6,744 nucleotides of DNA from Pseudomonadota bacterium (lineage in GTDB: Bacteria; Pseudomonadota; Gammaproteobacteria; Xanthomonadales; Xanthomonadaceae), in NCBI GenBank assembly GCA_023423855.1, contig JAFAEU010000187.1:1-6744 (forward strand), written 5' to 3'. The position numbers and the translations under genes were made by a program. Of this stretch, positions 1 through 4,598 are shown piece by piece. The notes below the pieces were generated by a model. That model was not told where the DNA came from, did not search any database, and saw nothing but the letters and a program-made list of their open reading frames with translations. How positions within the stretch are numbered: position 1 is the first letter of the stretch; every line of letters starts with the position of its first letter.

Positions 1-134
1 TCCCTGACCCACGCGTACAGCGAGTCGATGCTGATGCCCAGCCGGGTCGAGACCTCCCGCACCGAACGGTTCTGGTCGATCACCTGCTTGGCCGCCTCGG
101 CCTTGAACTCATCCGAATACCGCTTGCCGCTCAT
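1..134 (-). CDS. IS3-family transposase OrfA, N-terminal part (runs off the window)
   Basis: OrfA is the helix-turn-helix subunit of IS3-family transposases; it recognises the element's ends and is normally joined to the OrfB integrase domain by a programmed frameshift. The 44 visible codons begin MSGKRYSDEFKAEAAKQVI and continue through a helix-turn-helix with VREVSTRLGIS followed by SLYAWV, the standard HTH_Tnp_1 pattern. The ATG at 134-132 is supported by GGAGG on the minus strand (144-140) with a five-base spacer. The visible part has no stop or frameshift, but the frameshift window and orfB are outside, so whether the element is active cannot be judged. The family call is firm; the subgroup is not. 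Confidence 0.85.
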   Translation of the reverse strand, partial: MSGKRYSDEFKAEAAKQVIDQNRSVREVSTRLGISIDSLYAWVR

Positions 135-179
135 ACACACCTCCGTGATTGCCGTAATGTACGGCTTGGAGATGTCTAC

Positions 180-197
180 TGAACCCGGGGCGATTCA
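180..197 (-). repeat. Terminal inverted repeat of the IS3-family element
   Basis: The minus strand reads TGAATCGCCCCGGGTTCA from 197 down to 180. The TG start and the CGCCCCGGGTT core fit IS3-family ends. The segment is itself almost palindromic. The matching end is outside the window, so the exact length of the repeat cannot be fixed. Confidence 0.55.
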
Positions 198-231
198 GTC
201 CGTCACGCATCGCGATGTCTGATACGTTGGT

Positions 232-260
232 CACGACCCATAATAATTACGGGTTTCGTG
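232..260. promoter_or_regulatory. AT-rich extended dyad, operator- or hairpin-like
   Basis: The core at 236-254, ACCCATAATAATTACGGGT, is symmetric about base 245 with eight of nine pairs matching. It is flanked by CACG (232-235) and CGTG (257-260), which also pair if two T residues bulge out. In GC-rich DNA such an AT-centred dyad suggests a protein binding site or a hairpin. It lies 35 bp outside the IS end and no regulator gene is adjacent. The function is unknown. Confidence 0.35.
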
Positions 261-262
261 TT

Positions 263-415
263 TCACAAGTGGCAGAACGTGTCAGCGATCAACATCCGGA
301 CATCATTCAGCCACGCCCCTGATATGGGCCCGCCTTGCCATTTATGCCAGCTCGGCATAAAGCCCGCTAGAACCGCGTAGAAGCTCCCACAGGCAATTCC
401 CGTATAGAGTGCCAA
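263..415 (-). other. Open minus-strand frame, possible gene remnant, no proper start
   Basis: From TTG at 415-413 to TGA at 265-263 this frame reads 50 residues, hydrophobic early (ACGSFYAVLAGFMPSW) and ending MLIADTFCHL. It is open upstream to about 485. No ATG or GTG lies near its beginning. An AGGAGG at 423-418 on the minus strand is only two bases from the TTG, too close for normal initiation. The composition looks protein-like, so it may be the 3' remnant of a membrane protein gene. A chance open frame in GC-rich DNA is equally possible. No family is recognised. Confidence 0.2.
341..361. repeat. Perfect 8-bp inverted repeat, TTTATGCC / GGCATAAA
   Basis: TTTATGCC at 341-348 and GGCATAAA at 354-361 are exact complements around the five-base spacer AGCTC. 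The arms resemble, from memory, TTATGCC-type palindromes seen near tyrosine-recombinase elements, but no recombinase gene is in the window. A repressor operator or a small hairpin would look the same. Confidence 0.4.
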
Positions 416-637
416 AACCTCCTCACCAAGGGAGCGGTCGCCTCTCTCAAGACCGCCTGAAGCGTTCCAGGAGGCACTTGCGGGTCAATGCTCGCAGATG
501 CCGTCTCTCGAACCGGTAAGACGACCGACCAAAGCTGTCACTAGACCGGCACCCTGCCCAGCGGACCTGACTACGGTCGTCAGCCTCCGGGCCGCTATAC
601 CGTGCATCCGTCACGTCTTGGGCAGGCACGACCCTTG

Positions 638-653
638 CATGCCTTTTGGCATG
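638..653 (+). promoter_or_regulatory. Start-site hairpin holding both candidate ATG codons
   Basis: CATGCC (638-643) and GGCATG (648-653) are exact complements around a TTTT loop. Each arm contains one of the two candidate start codons of the YHYH-Excalibur gene, at 639 and 651. Folding in the mRNA would sequester both starts, which fits the absence of a clear ribosome binding site. A regulatory role is inferred only from this geometry. Confidence 0.25.
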
Positions 654-1061
654 GCTACCCAAGATCCCCAACGCCGCACCCGAGCCGATTGGCTGCAGCT
701 TGCCCTGCTGCAGGTCGCGCTCCTACTGGCCGTGGCATTCGCCGCCGCAGGTCCCAGCCATGCCCACGGCGGCAGCCTGGACAAGCACGGCTGCCACCAC
801 GACAGGAAGAATGGCGGCTATCACTGCCACCGAGCCTCTACCTCCTCAGCGGCTCCTAGCCGGCCAGTGGTCGCACCAAGCTCGCTGGCGCCGGCGAGGG
901 CCGCCCCTGCCGACCGAGCGCCTGTCGGTCGTGCGTTCGCGAACTGCGCCGAGGCACGTGCAGCCGGGGCTGCCCCCGTTTACCGCGGCGACCCCGGATA
1001 CGGACCGCACCTAGACAGAGATAACGACGGGATCGGGTGTGAACCGTACCGAGGGCGATAG
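639..1061 (+). CDS. Secreted YHYH and Excalibur domain protein
   Basis: The product is a small exported protein of unknown function combining two putative metal-binding modules. From the ATG at 639 it has 140 residues. A hydrophobic segment at about 19-38 ends in a signal-peptidase-like SHA site near residue 42. A YHYH-type block at about 43-65 (HGGSLDKHGCH, then GGYHCHR; cysteines 52 and 63) follows directly. A Pro/Ala/Ser-rich linker then leads to an Excalibur domain at 100-138 (FANCAEARAAG, GDPGY, then LDRDNDGIGCE), whose DxDxDGxxCE motif resembles the calcium loop of that family. The frame is open back to 498, but the residues before 639 look non-coding, and a second ATG at 651 is also possible; neither start has a good ribosome binding site. 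Family knowledge places such proteins at the cell surface or in the periplasm. The specific role is unknown. Confidence 0.8.
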   Translation: MPFGMATQDPQRRTRADWLQLALLQVALLLAVAFAAAGPSHAHGGSLDKHGCHHDRKNGGYHCHRASTSSAAPSRPVVAPSSLAPARAAPADRAPVGRAFANCAEARAAGAAPVYRGDPGYGPHLDRDNDGIGCEPYRGR

Positions 1062-1084
1062 GTCCATGGACGAGCCCACGGACC
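1061..1084 (+). terminator. Hairpin after the YHYH gene, weak terminator candidate
   Basis: GGTCC at 1061-1065 pairs with GGACC at 1080-1084. TGG at 1067-1069 continues the stem with CCA at 1076-1078 across one A-C mismatch, leaving a six-base loop. The stem begins at the last base of the YHYH gene's stop codon. No T-run follows, so it is not a canonical intrinsic terminator. Confidence 0.3.
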
Positions 1085-1099
1085 GGCATCGGCTGACGT

Positions 1100-1105
1100 T
1101 ATATT
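1100..1105 (+). promoter_or_regulatory. Possible -10 element (TATATT) for the SHOCT-lipoprotein pair
   Basis: TATATT is a five-of-six match to the sigma-70 -10 consensus and an AT-rich island in GC-rich sequence, 31 bases before the SHOCT gene's start. No good -35 hexamer lies at standard spacing (CACGGA at 1077-1082), so this is a weak prediction. Confidence 0.25.
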
Positions 1106-1136
1106 GCCCACCTACGCGCCACGGGGAGGCGGTTCA

Positions 1137-1634
1137 ATGAAGCGTGCGGCCATAGTTCTGCTGATCTTCGGACTTGTCGGGAGCGCGCATGGGGCAGACC
1201 CCGAGTTCGTGAAGGTGTCGCCCGACACGTATATGGTCGTCATCCAGAACAAGGCCGGAATCTTCGGCAGCCTCCCCCGCACGCGTGCCAAGGCGATCGA
1301 CGCAGCGAATCGCTTCGCCGAATCGCAGGGCATGACGGCCATACCAGTGGGCATGAACTCGACACCCGCAGGAGGCCCGGGACAGTGGCCGACGGTCGAA
1401 TACCAGTTCCGGGTCGTGCAACAGGGCGACCCGGAATACCGGCGAATGTCTCTCACTCCGGCGCCAGATACCTTTATCGAAGTCAACGTCAACGGCCAAG
1501 CTGCGGCATCGCCCGCACCCGCGGTAGACGCCTACACCGAATTGCTGAAGCTGGATGACCTGCGCAAGCGCGGGATTCTGACGGAAGATGAGTTCCAAGC
1601 CGAGAAAACGAAACTGCTTTCGGCGACACCATGA
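1137..1634 (+). CDS. Exported protein with C-terminal SHOCT domain
   Basis: The product has 165 residues and no known function. It starts MKRAAIVLLIFGLVGSAHG, a signal peptide with a likely cut after AHG (residue 19). The central region (about 20-115) carries DTYMVV, GIFGSLPRTRAKAI, ANRFAESQGMTAIPV and VEYQFRVV, a pattern I recall from uncharacterised exported proteins of proteobacteria. An Ala/Pro linker leads to a SHOCT domain at about 132-162 (LLKLDDLRKRGILTEDEF, ending EKTKLL), a short helical module found at the ends of many unrelated proteins. The ATG at 1137 is chosen over an upstream start at 1104 because GGAGG (1125-1129) sits seven bases before it and the signal peptide begins there. 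The stop overlaps the next start (ATGA at 1631-1634), so the two genes are probably translated together. Function cannot be deduced. Confidence 0.85.
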   Translation: MKRAAIVLLIFGLVGSAHGADPEFVKVSPDTYMVVIQNKAGIFGSLPRTRAKAIDAANRFAESQGMTAIPVGMNSTPAGGPGQWPTVEYQFRVVQQGDPEYRRMSLTPAPDTFIEVNVNGQAAASPAPAVDAYTELLKLDDLRKRGILTEDEFQAEKTKLLSATP

Positions 1635-1864
1635 TGCGGGTCATAGCCCCCTTTCTCGTTCTGTTGCTGGCTGGCTGTGCAGCCGGTAGCGCCACCTACG
1701 ATAGCGGTCGCAACGATGGTTATGCAGTCGGCTACAACACCGCGTGCGAAATCAGGGCCACGATGATCGAAGGCGACTGGGATAGCGCCGAGTACGCGCG
1801 GGGTTATGCCGCCGGGGTGACCGCCGGCATCCAGGCCTGTAACGCGGAGCGTAAGGCGCGTTAG
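1631..1864 (+). CDS. Small lipoprotein with duplicated glycine-cysteine motif
   Basis: The product is 77 residues (76 if the second Met at 1634 is used). The N-terminus, MMRVIAPFLVLLLAGC, is a lipoprotein signal with a LAGC lipobox, so Cys16 should be lipidated and the mature protein of about 62 residues membrane-anchored. The mature part contains the pattern Y-x2-G-x3-G-x3-G-x3/4-C twice: Tyr23, Gly26, Gly30, Gly34, Cys39, and Tyr55, Gly58, Gly62, Gly66, Cys70. This suggests two similar helices joined by a disulfide, which is inference. Its start overlaps the SHOCT gene's stop and has no ribosome binding site of its own, pointing to translational coupling and a shared process. No family with a known function is recognised. 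Confidence 0.8.
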   Translation: MMRVIAPFLVLLLAGCAAGSATYDSGRNDGYAVGYNTACEIRATMIEGDWDSAEYARGYAAGVTAGIQACNAERKAR

Positions 1865-2052
1865 CGCTGCTGGTCCTGGGCCCGCAGGTAGTCCGCCAGT
1901 GCGATGGCGTCCGGATCCTCTTCGCGTTCACCGTAGGCTCTGAGGCTCTGCAGCGTCGCCGGGATCGAGCCTCGTGGCGCCTGCGTGGCGAGTGGCTGTT
2001 GGTCGTCCAGGCAGAACGATCCAACGGCGCTGCCCAGCGCTACTGGGCAGCG
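1861..2052 (-). pseudogene. Open frame remnant beside the tRNA, no start codon
   Basis: Reading away from the tRNA, this frame is open for 63 codons after a TAG at 2055-2053 and ends in TAA at 1863-1861. It has no ATG, GTG or TTG in frame. The C-terminal part looks like real protein: SIPATLQSLRAYGEREEDP followed by DAIALADYLRAQDQQR. It may be the 3' remnant of a gene lost by rearrangement at the tRNA boundary. It could also be a chance open frame, and it converges on and slightly overlaps the lipoprotein gene's end. No family is recognised. Confidence 0.25.
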
Positions 2053-2053
2053 C
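2027..2053 (-). terminator. Perfect 11-bp hairpin just downstream of tRNA-Lys
   Basis: GCGCTGCCCAG (2027-2037) and CTGGGCAGCGC (2043-2053) are exact complements with a five-base loop. The stem begins 18 bases past the tRNA's CCA end, where a terminator or processing stem would be expected. No T-run follows on the minus strand, so termination would be non-canonical. It could instead be a recombination or island-boundary structure. Confidence 0.45.
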
Positions 2054-2071
2054 TAGCAAGCAGATTGGGCA

Positions 2072-2147
2072 TGGTGGGCCGTGATGGATTCGAACCATCG
2101 ACCAGCGGATTAAAAGTCCGATGCTCTACCGACTGAGCTAACGGCCC
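2072..2147 (-). tRNA. tRNA-Lys (anticodon UUU)
   Basis: This 76-base tRNA decodes AAA and AAG lysine codons. The acceptor stem pairs GGGCCGT at the 5' end (2147-2141) with ACGGCCC (2082-2076), followed by discriminator A and an encoded CCA (2074-2072). The D-arm sequence TTAGCTCAGTCGGTAGAGC and T-arm GGTTCGAATCC are standard. The anticodon loop CTTTTAA places TTT at 2114-2112. It lies 47 bases downstream of queC, with its own likely promoter between. The 3' end faces the accessory zone, the orientation expected if an integrase used the tRNA end as an attachment site. Confidence 0.97.
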
Positions 2148-2154
2148 GGGATGC

Positions 2155-2171
2155 CCCGGCCTCGCGCCGGG
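2155..2171 (-). promoter_or_regulatory. Leader hairpin between queC and tRNA-Lys
   Basis: CCCGGC (2155-2160) and GCCGGG (2166-2171) are exact complements around a five-base loop. The stem lies between queC's stop and the tRNA 5' end. It could fold in the tRNA precursor and guide 5' processing, or act as a weak end for queC transcripts. No T-run follows. Confidence 0.35.
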
Positions 2172-2177
2172 ACACGC

Positions 2178-2183
2178 ATTCTA
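2178..2183 (-). promoter_or_regulatory. Likely -10 element of the tRNA-Lys promoter (TAGAAT)
   Basis: On the minus strand TAGAAT, a five-of-six match to the sigma-70 -10 consensus, lies 30 bases before the tRNA 5' end. It is followed by GCGTGTCCC, a GC-rich discriminator of the kind found at stringently controlled stable-RNA promoters. The -35 region would overlap the end of queC and has no good match, so the call rests on the -10 box and position. Confidence 0.4.
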
Positions 2184-2194
2184 TCGCATCGCAA

Positions 2195-2863
2195 TCAGGC
2201 CACGTAGCGCGTCGGGTCGGCGATTCCGGCGGCGATGAAGCCCTCGGCGCGCAGCCGGCAGGCGTCGCAGTGGCCGCATGCGCGTCCGTCGCCATCGGCG
2301 CGGTAGCACGACACGGTCGCCGCGAAGTCCACGCCAAGACGCTGCCCTTCGCGCACGATGTCCGCCTTGCCCATGTGCAGCAGGGGTGCGTGCACGCGGA
2401 TGCCCGCGCCTTCCACGCCGGCCCTGGTCGCGACGTTGGCGAGGCGCTCGAATGCCTCGATGAACTCGGGGCGGCAGTCGGGATAGCCCGAGTAGTCGAC
2501 GGCGTTGACGCCGCAGAACAGGTCGCTCGCGCCGAGCACTTCCGCCCAGCCGAGCGCGAGCGACAGCATGATGGTGTTGCGCGCGGGCACGTAGGTGACC
2601 GGGATGCCCGGGCCGCCGGCCTCGGGCACTTCGATGTCGTCGGTGAGCGCGGAACCGCCGAACGCGCGCAGGTCGACCTGCACGGTCTTGTGCTCGAGCG
2701 CGCCCAGCGTCCGCGAGACGCGGGCGGCGGCTTCGAGTTCGGAGGTGTGGCGCTGGCCGTAGCTCACGCTCAACGCGTGCGCCGCGAAGCCCTGCTCGCG
2801 CGCGACCGCGAGGACGACGGCGGAATCCATGCCGCCGGAGACGAGGACGACTGCTTTTTTCAT
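2195..2863 (-). CDS. queC: 7-cyano-7-deazaguanine synthase QueC
   Basis: QueC converts 7-carboxy-7-deazaguanine to preQ0 using ATP and ammonia, in the cytoplasmic pathway to queuosine. At 222 residues it is of normal length for the family. It begins [18 protein letters not shown], with the PP-loop ATP-binding motif SGGMDS at 9-14. [14 protein letters not shown] and [14 protein letters not shown] are characteristic of the family. The zinc site is complete at Cys186, Cys196, Cys199 and Cys202 (C-x9-C-x2-C-x2-C). The start is fixed by the PP-loop's usual distance from the N-terminus, as no clear ribosome binding site precedes it. It follows queE, the preceding pathway step, across a gap of about 200 bp that carries REP-like repeats, so it may have its own promoter or be expressed at a different level from queE. 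Confidence 0.96.
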   Translation of the reverse strand: MKKAVVLVSGGMDSAVVLAVAREQGFAAHALSVSYGQRHTSELEAAARVSRTLGALEHKTVQVDLRAFGGSALTDDIEVPEAGGPGIPVTYVPARNTIMLSLALGWAEVLGASDLFCGVNAVDYSGYPDCRPEFIEAFERLANVATRAGVEGAGIRVHAPLLHMGKADIVREGQRLGVDFAATVSCYRADGDGRACGHCDACRLRAEGFIAAGIADPTRYVA

Positions 2864-2884
2864 GGGGAGTCGGGAATCGGGGAA
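2864..2884. repeat. GGGAATCGGG-type repeat unit upstream of queC
   Basis: The bases just outside the queC start read GGGGAGTCGGGAATCGGGGA on the plus strand, an irregular run of about two and a half TCGGGA(A/G) units. From memory, similar short repeats are scattered between genes in xanthomonads. It occupies the place where queC's ribosome binding site should be. Confidence 0.35.
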
Positions 2885-2908
2885 GCCTGTCGACCAGGCC
2901 CGTGCATT

Positions 2909-2932
2909 GTAGGAGCGCCTTCAGGCGCGACC
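2909..2932 (+). repeat. REP-like hairpin, unit 1 of an inverted pair
   Basis: The unit begins GTAGGAGCG and ends GCGCGACC; its arms GCGCC and GGCGC pair around TTCA. It matches the common REP theme in Pseudomonas and xanthomonads, GTAGGAGCGGCTTCAGCCGC plus CGAC. It lies in the queE-queC gap with an inverted partner at 2959-2982. Confidence 0.75.
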
Positions 2933-2958
2933 ATCGTCCCCGGCATCGTCGAATGCCC

Positions 2959-2982
2959 GGTCGCGGCTGGAGCCGCTCCCAC
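2959..2982 (-). repeat. REP-like hairpin, unit 2 (inverted)
   Basis: Read on the minus strand the unit begins GTGGGAGCG and ends GCCGCGACC; its arms GCGGCT and AGCCGC pair around CC. It matches unit 1 at 20 of 24 positions. Two of the four differences are a compensating pair that keeps the stem intact. Together the units make a BIME-like arrangement that could stabilise the queE mRNA end or bind a REP-associated transposase or gyrase. Confidence 0.75.
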
Positions 2983-3065
2983 GGGAGACGGTCGGATCGA
3001 TGGGCCGTTGCCGGTCCAGGCCCGTGGCGATTGGCCTGGTTCGGAGTTCGCGCGGGGACGAACCA

Positions 3066-3746
3066 TCAACGCCCGGGCTCGTCATTCCACAGCAGCTTGT
3101 GCAACTGCATCTGGAACTTGACCGGCAGGCGGTCGGCGACGATCCAGTCGGCGAGGTCGGTCGGCGACAGCTCCGACTTGCTCGGCGAGAACAGGACGTC
3201 GCAGCGCGCGTGCAGCGCGTGCACGTGCACCACCTCGCGCGCCCACTCGTAGTCGGCGCGGCTGCAGACGACGAACTTGACCTGGTCGTGCGGGGTCAGC
3301 AGCGGGATGTTCTCCCAGCGGTTGCGCGCGACCTCGCCGGAGGCCGGGGTCTTGACGTCGAGCACGCGCGAGACGCGCGCATCGACCCCGGCGATGTCGA
3401 TCGCCCCGGAGGTTTCCAGCGAGACGACATGGCCGGCATCGCACAGGCGCGACAGCAGACCGAGGCAGCGCTTCTGCGCCAGCGGCTCGCCGCCGGTCAC
3501 GCAGACGTGGCGCACGCCGTGCCTGGCCACTTCGGCGAGGATGCCATCGATACTCCACCACTCGCCGCCGTGGAAGGCGTAGGCGGTGTCGCAGTAGCCG
3601 CAGCGCAGCGGGCAGCCGGTCAGGCGCACGAACACGGTCGGCCAGCCCGCGTCGCGGGCTTCGCCCTGCAGCGAGAGGAAGATTTCGGTGATCCTGAGCC
3701 GGTCCGCCGTCGATGCGGCGGCCGCATCGGGCGCGACGGCGTGCAC
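3066..3746 (-). CDS. queE: 7-carboxy-7-deazaguanine synthase QueE
   Basis: QueE is a radical-SAM enzyme that rearranges 6-carboxy-tetrahydropterin into 7-carboxy-7-deazaguanine, the substrate of QueC. From the GTG at 3746 it has 226 residues. ITEIFLSLQGE at 19-29 is the conserved N-terminal substrate and Mg region. The iron-sulfur cluster motif is C-x3-C-x2-C (Cys45, Cys49, Cys52 in CPLRCGYC), and VTGGEP at 83-88 helps bind SAM. The C-terminus is complete. No ATG lies in this frame near the N-terminus, so GTG is the best start; it is only eight bases after cpoB's stop, with a weak AGG before it, suggesting translation coupled to cpoB. The frame continues open upstream through cpoB, but that is an overlapping shadow. 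Confidence 0.94.
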   Translation of the reverse strand: MHAVAPDAAAASTADRLRITEIFLSLQGEARDAGWPTVFVRLTGCPLRCGYCDTAYAFHGGEWWSIDGILAEVARHGVRHVCVTGGEPLAQKRCLGLLSRLCDAGHVVSLETSGAIDIAGVDARVSRVLDVKTPASGEVARNRWENIPLLTPHDQVKFVVCSRADYEWAREVVHVHALHARCDVLFSPSKSELSPTDLADWIVADRLPVKFQMQLHKLLWNDEPGR

Positions 3747-3754
3747 GTGGATGC

Positions 3755-4570
3755 CTAGCGCGTCACGCGCGCAAGCTGGATCGCATGCAGGCGATCCTCG
3801 GCGGTGCGCGCCGCGTCGGTGCCGGGGAACTGCGATGCGACCTTCGACAGGGTCGCCTCCGCGCCGTCGAGGTCGCGCAAGCCGTACTGCGACAGGCCAA
3901 CCTTGAGCAACGCGCCCGGGGTCTTGTCGTGGGTGGGATAGCGCTCGATCAGCGCCTGGAACTGCTCGCGCGCGAGCTCGTAGTTCTGGGTGACGTAGTA
4001 GCTCTCGCCCAGCCAGTAGCGCGCGTTCGGCGCGTAGACGCCTTCGGGATGCGCCTGCAGGAAGCCCTGGAACAGCTGCGCCGACTCCGCATAGCGGCCG
4101 CCCTTGAGCGCGTCGAAGGCGGTTTCGTAGGCGCCGCGCTCGTCGGCGCTGTTCGCCAGCAGGCCGGGATCGCCATGGACCAACGGCTGCGTGTCGCGGG
4201 GCGCGGGCGTCGTCGCGGCAGGCGCCGTCGACGACGTGGCCGGGACTTCGCCGATCGCCGGCGGCAACGTGCCGCCGCCCTCGATCCGGTTCAGGCGGCC
4301 GTCGAGGTCGAGGTACTGGCTGCGGCTGGTCGACTTGAGCTGCTCGTTCTGCTGCTGCAGCTCTTCGATCTGCGAACGCAGCGCCTGCACTTCCGAGCGC
4401 AGCTGGGTCAGCTGGTTGAGCAGGTCGACGTTGCCCTGGTTGTCCGCGGCGCGCTGTTCGAGCACGGCCACGCGATCGGCCAGGCTGGCGCGCTGCGCCT
4501 GCGCCGGCACAGCGGCGAAGAGGCACGCGGCGACGGCGAGCGACAGCAGGAACGGACGGTACGGGCGCAT
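3755..4570 (-). CDS. cpoB: Tol-Pal accessory protein CpoB (YbgF)
   Basis: CpoB is a periplasmic protein that binds TolA and, in E. coli, coordinates peptidoglycan synthesis by PBP1B with outer-membrane constriction during division. The 271-residue product has a signal peptide ending AQAQ (cut near residue 25). A heptad-rich coiled coil at about 28-95 (LADRVAVLEQR, then LRSQIEELQQQNEQL) corresponds to the trimerisation and TolA-binding segment. A Pro/Thr/Ala linker at about 97-140 precedes three TPR-like repeats at about 144-265 (AYETAFDALKGGRYAESAQ, ARYWLGESYY, AEATLSKVASQFPGT). The ATG at 4570 is chosen because the signal peptide begins there; the frame's upstream extension to 4636 reads through the intergenic inverted repeat. 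It ends the tol genes and is followed eight bases later by queE. Confidence 0.93.
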   Translation of the reverse strand: MRPYRPFLLSLAVAACLFAAVPAQAQRASLADRVAVLEQRAADNQGNVDLLNQLTQLRSEVQALRSQIEELQQQNEQLKSTSRSQYLDLDGRLNRIEGGGTLPPAIGEVPATSSTAPAATTPAPRDTQPLVHGDPGLLANSADERGAYETAFDALKGGRYAESAQLFQGFLQAHPEGVYAPNARYWLGESYYVTQNYELAREQFQALIERYPTHDKTPGALLKVGLSQYGLRDLDGAEATLSKVASQFPGTDAARTAEDRLHAIQLARVTR

Positions 4571-4598
4571 CTTGATTCTTGGGTGGGTGATGGGGGCG

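Larger units (their letters stand above)
1..197 (-). mobile_element. Partial IS3-family insertion sequence, orfA end
   Basis: This is one terminus of an insertion sequence whose remainder lies left of the window. The outer boundary is taken at 197 because the minus strand there begins TGAATCGCCCCGGGTTCA, a TG-starting end of the type known for IS3-family elements in xanthomonads. The orfA start lies 63 bases inside it, as usual for the family. The boundary is inferred from this end and the gene position, since neither the other terminal repeat nor the target duplication can be seen. The IS lies at the outer edge of the accessory zone. Confidence 0.72.
198..638. other. About 440 bp without a convincing gene, between the IS end and the YHYH gene
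   Basis: No frame here has a start with a proper ribosome binding site or a recognisable domain. The stretch holds an AT-rich imperfect dyad at 232-260 and a perfect 8-bp inverted repeat at 341-361. It also holds a weak 6-bp inverted repeat, GCGGTC at 434-439 with GACCGC at 451-456. A minus-strand frame at 263-415 and the upstream extension of the YHYH frame (498-638) are open but unsupported as genes. The upstream control region of the YHYH gene should lie here, but no clear promoter was found. Confidence 0.5.

Noticed and set aside
28..222. 64-residue plus-strand frame at the left edge
   Set aside because: It is antisense to the IS orfA and crosses the IS terminal repeat.
498..638. 47-residue N-terminal extension of the YHYH-Excalibur protein
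   Set aside because: It has no ribosome binding site, and it would place the signal peptide far inside the protein.
2909..2982. REP pair considered as a two-repeat CRISPR remnant
   Set aside because: The units are inverted, palindromic and match the known REP theme; there are no direct repeats with regular spacers.
2270..3121. 283-residue plus-strand open frame opposite queC
   Set aside because: It is antisense to queC and runs through the REP repeats and gap; no domain is recognisable.
3000..3758. 252-residue plus-strand open frame opposite queE
   Set aside because: It mirrors queE codons and has no recognisable motif or ribosome binding site.
3066..4526. 486-residue open frame on the minus strand running through cpoB into queE
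   Set aside because: Only the last 226 residues are QueE. The upstream part is a low-complexity Arg/Ala frame overlapping cpoB, whose own frame has clear domains.
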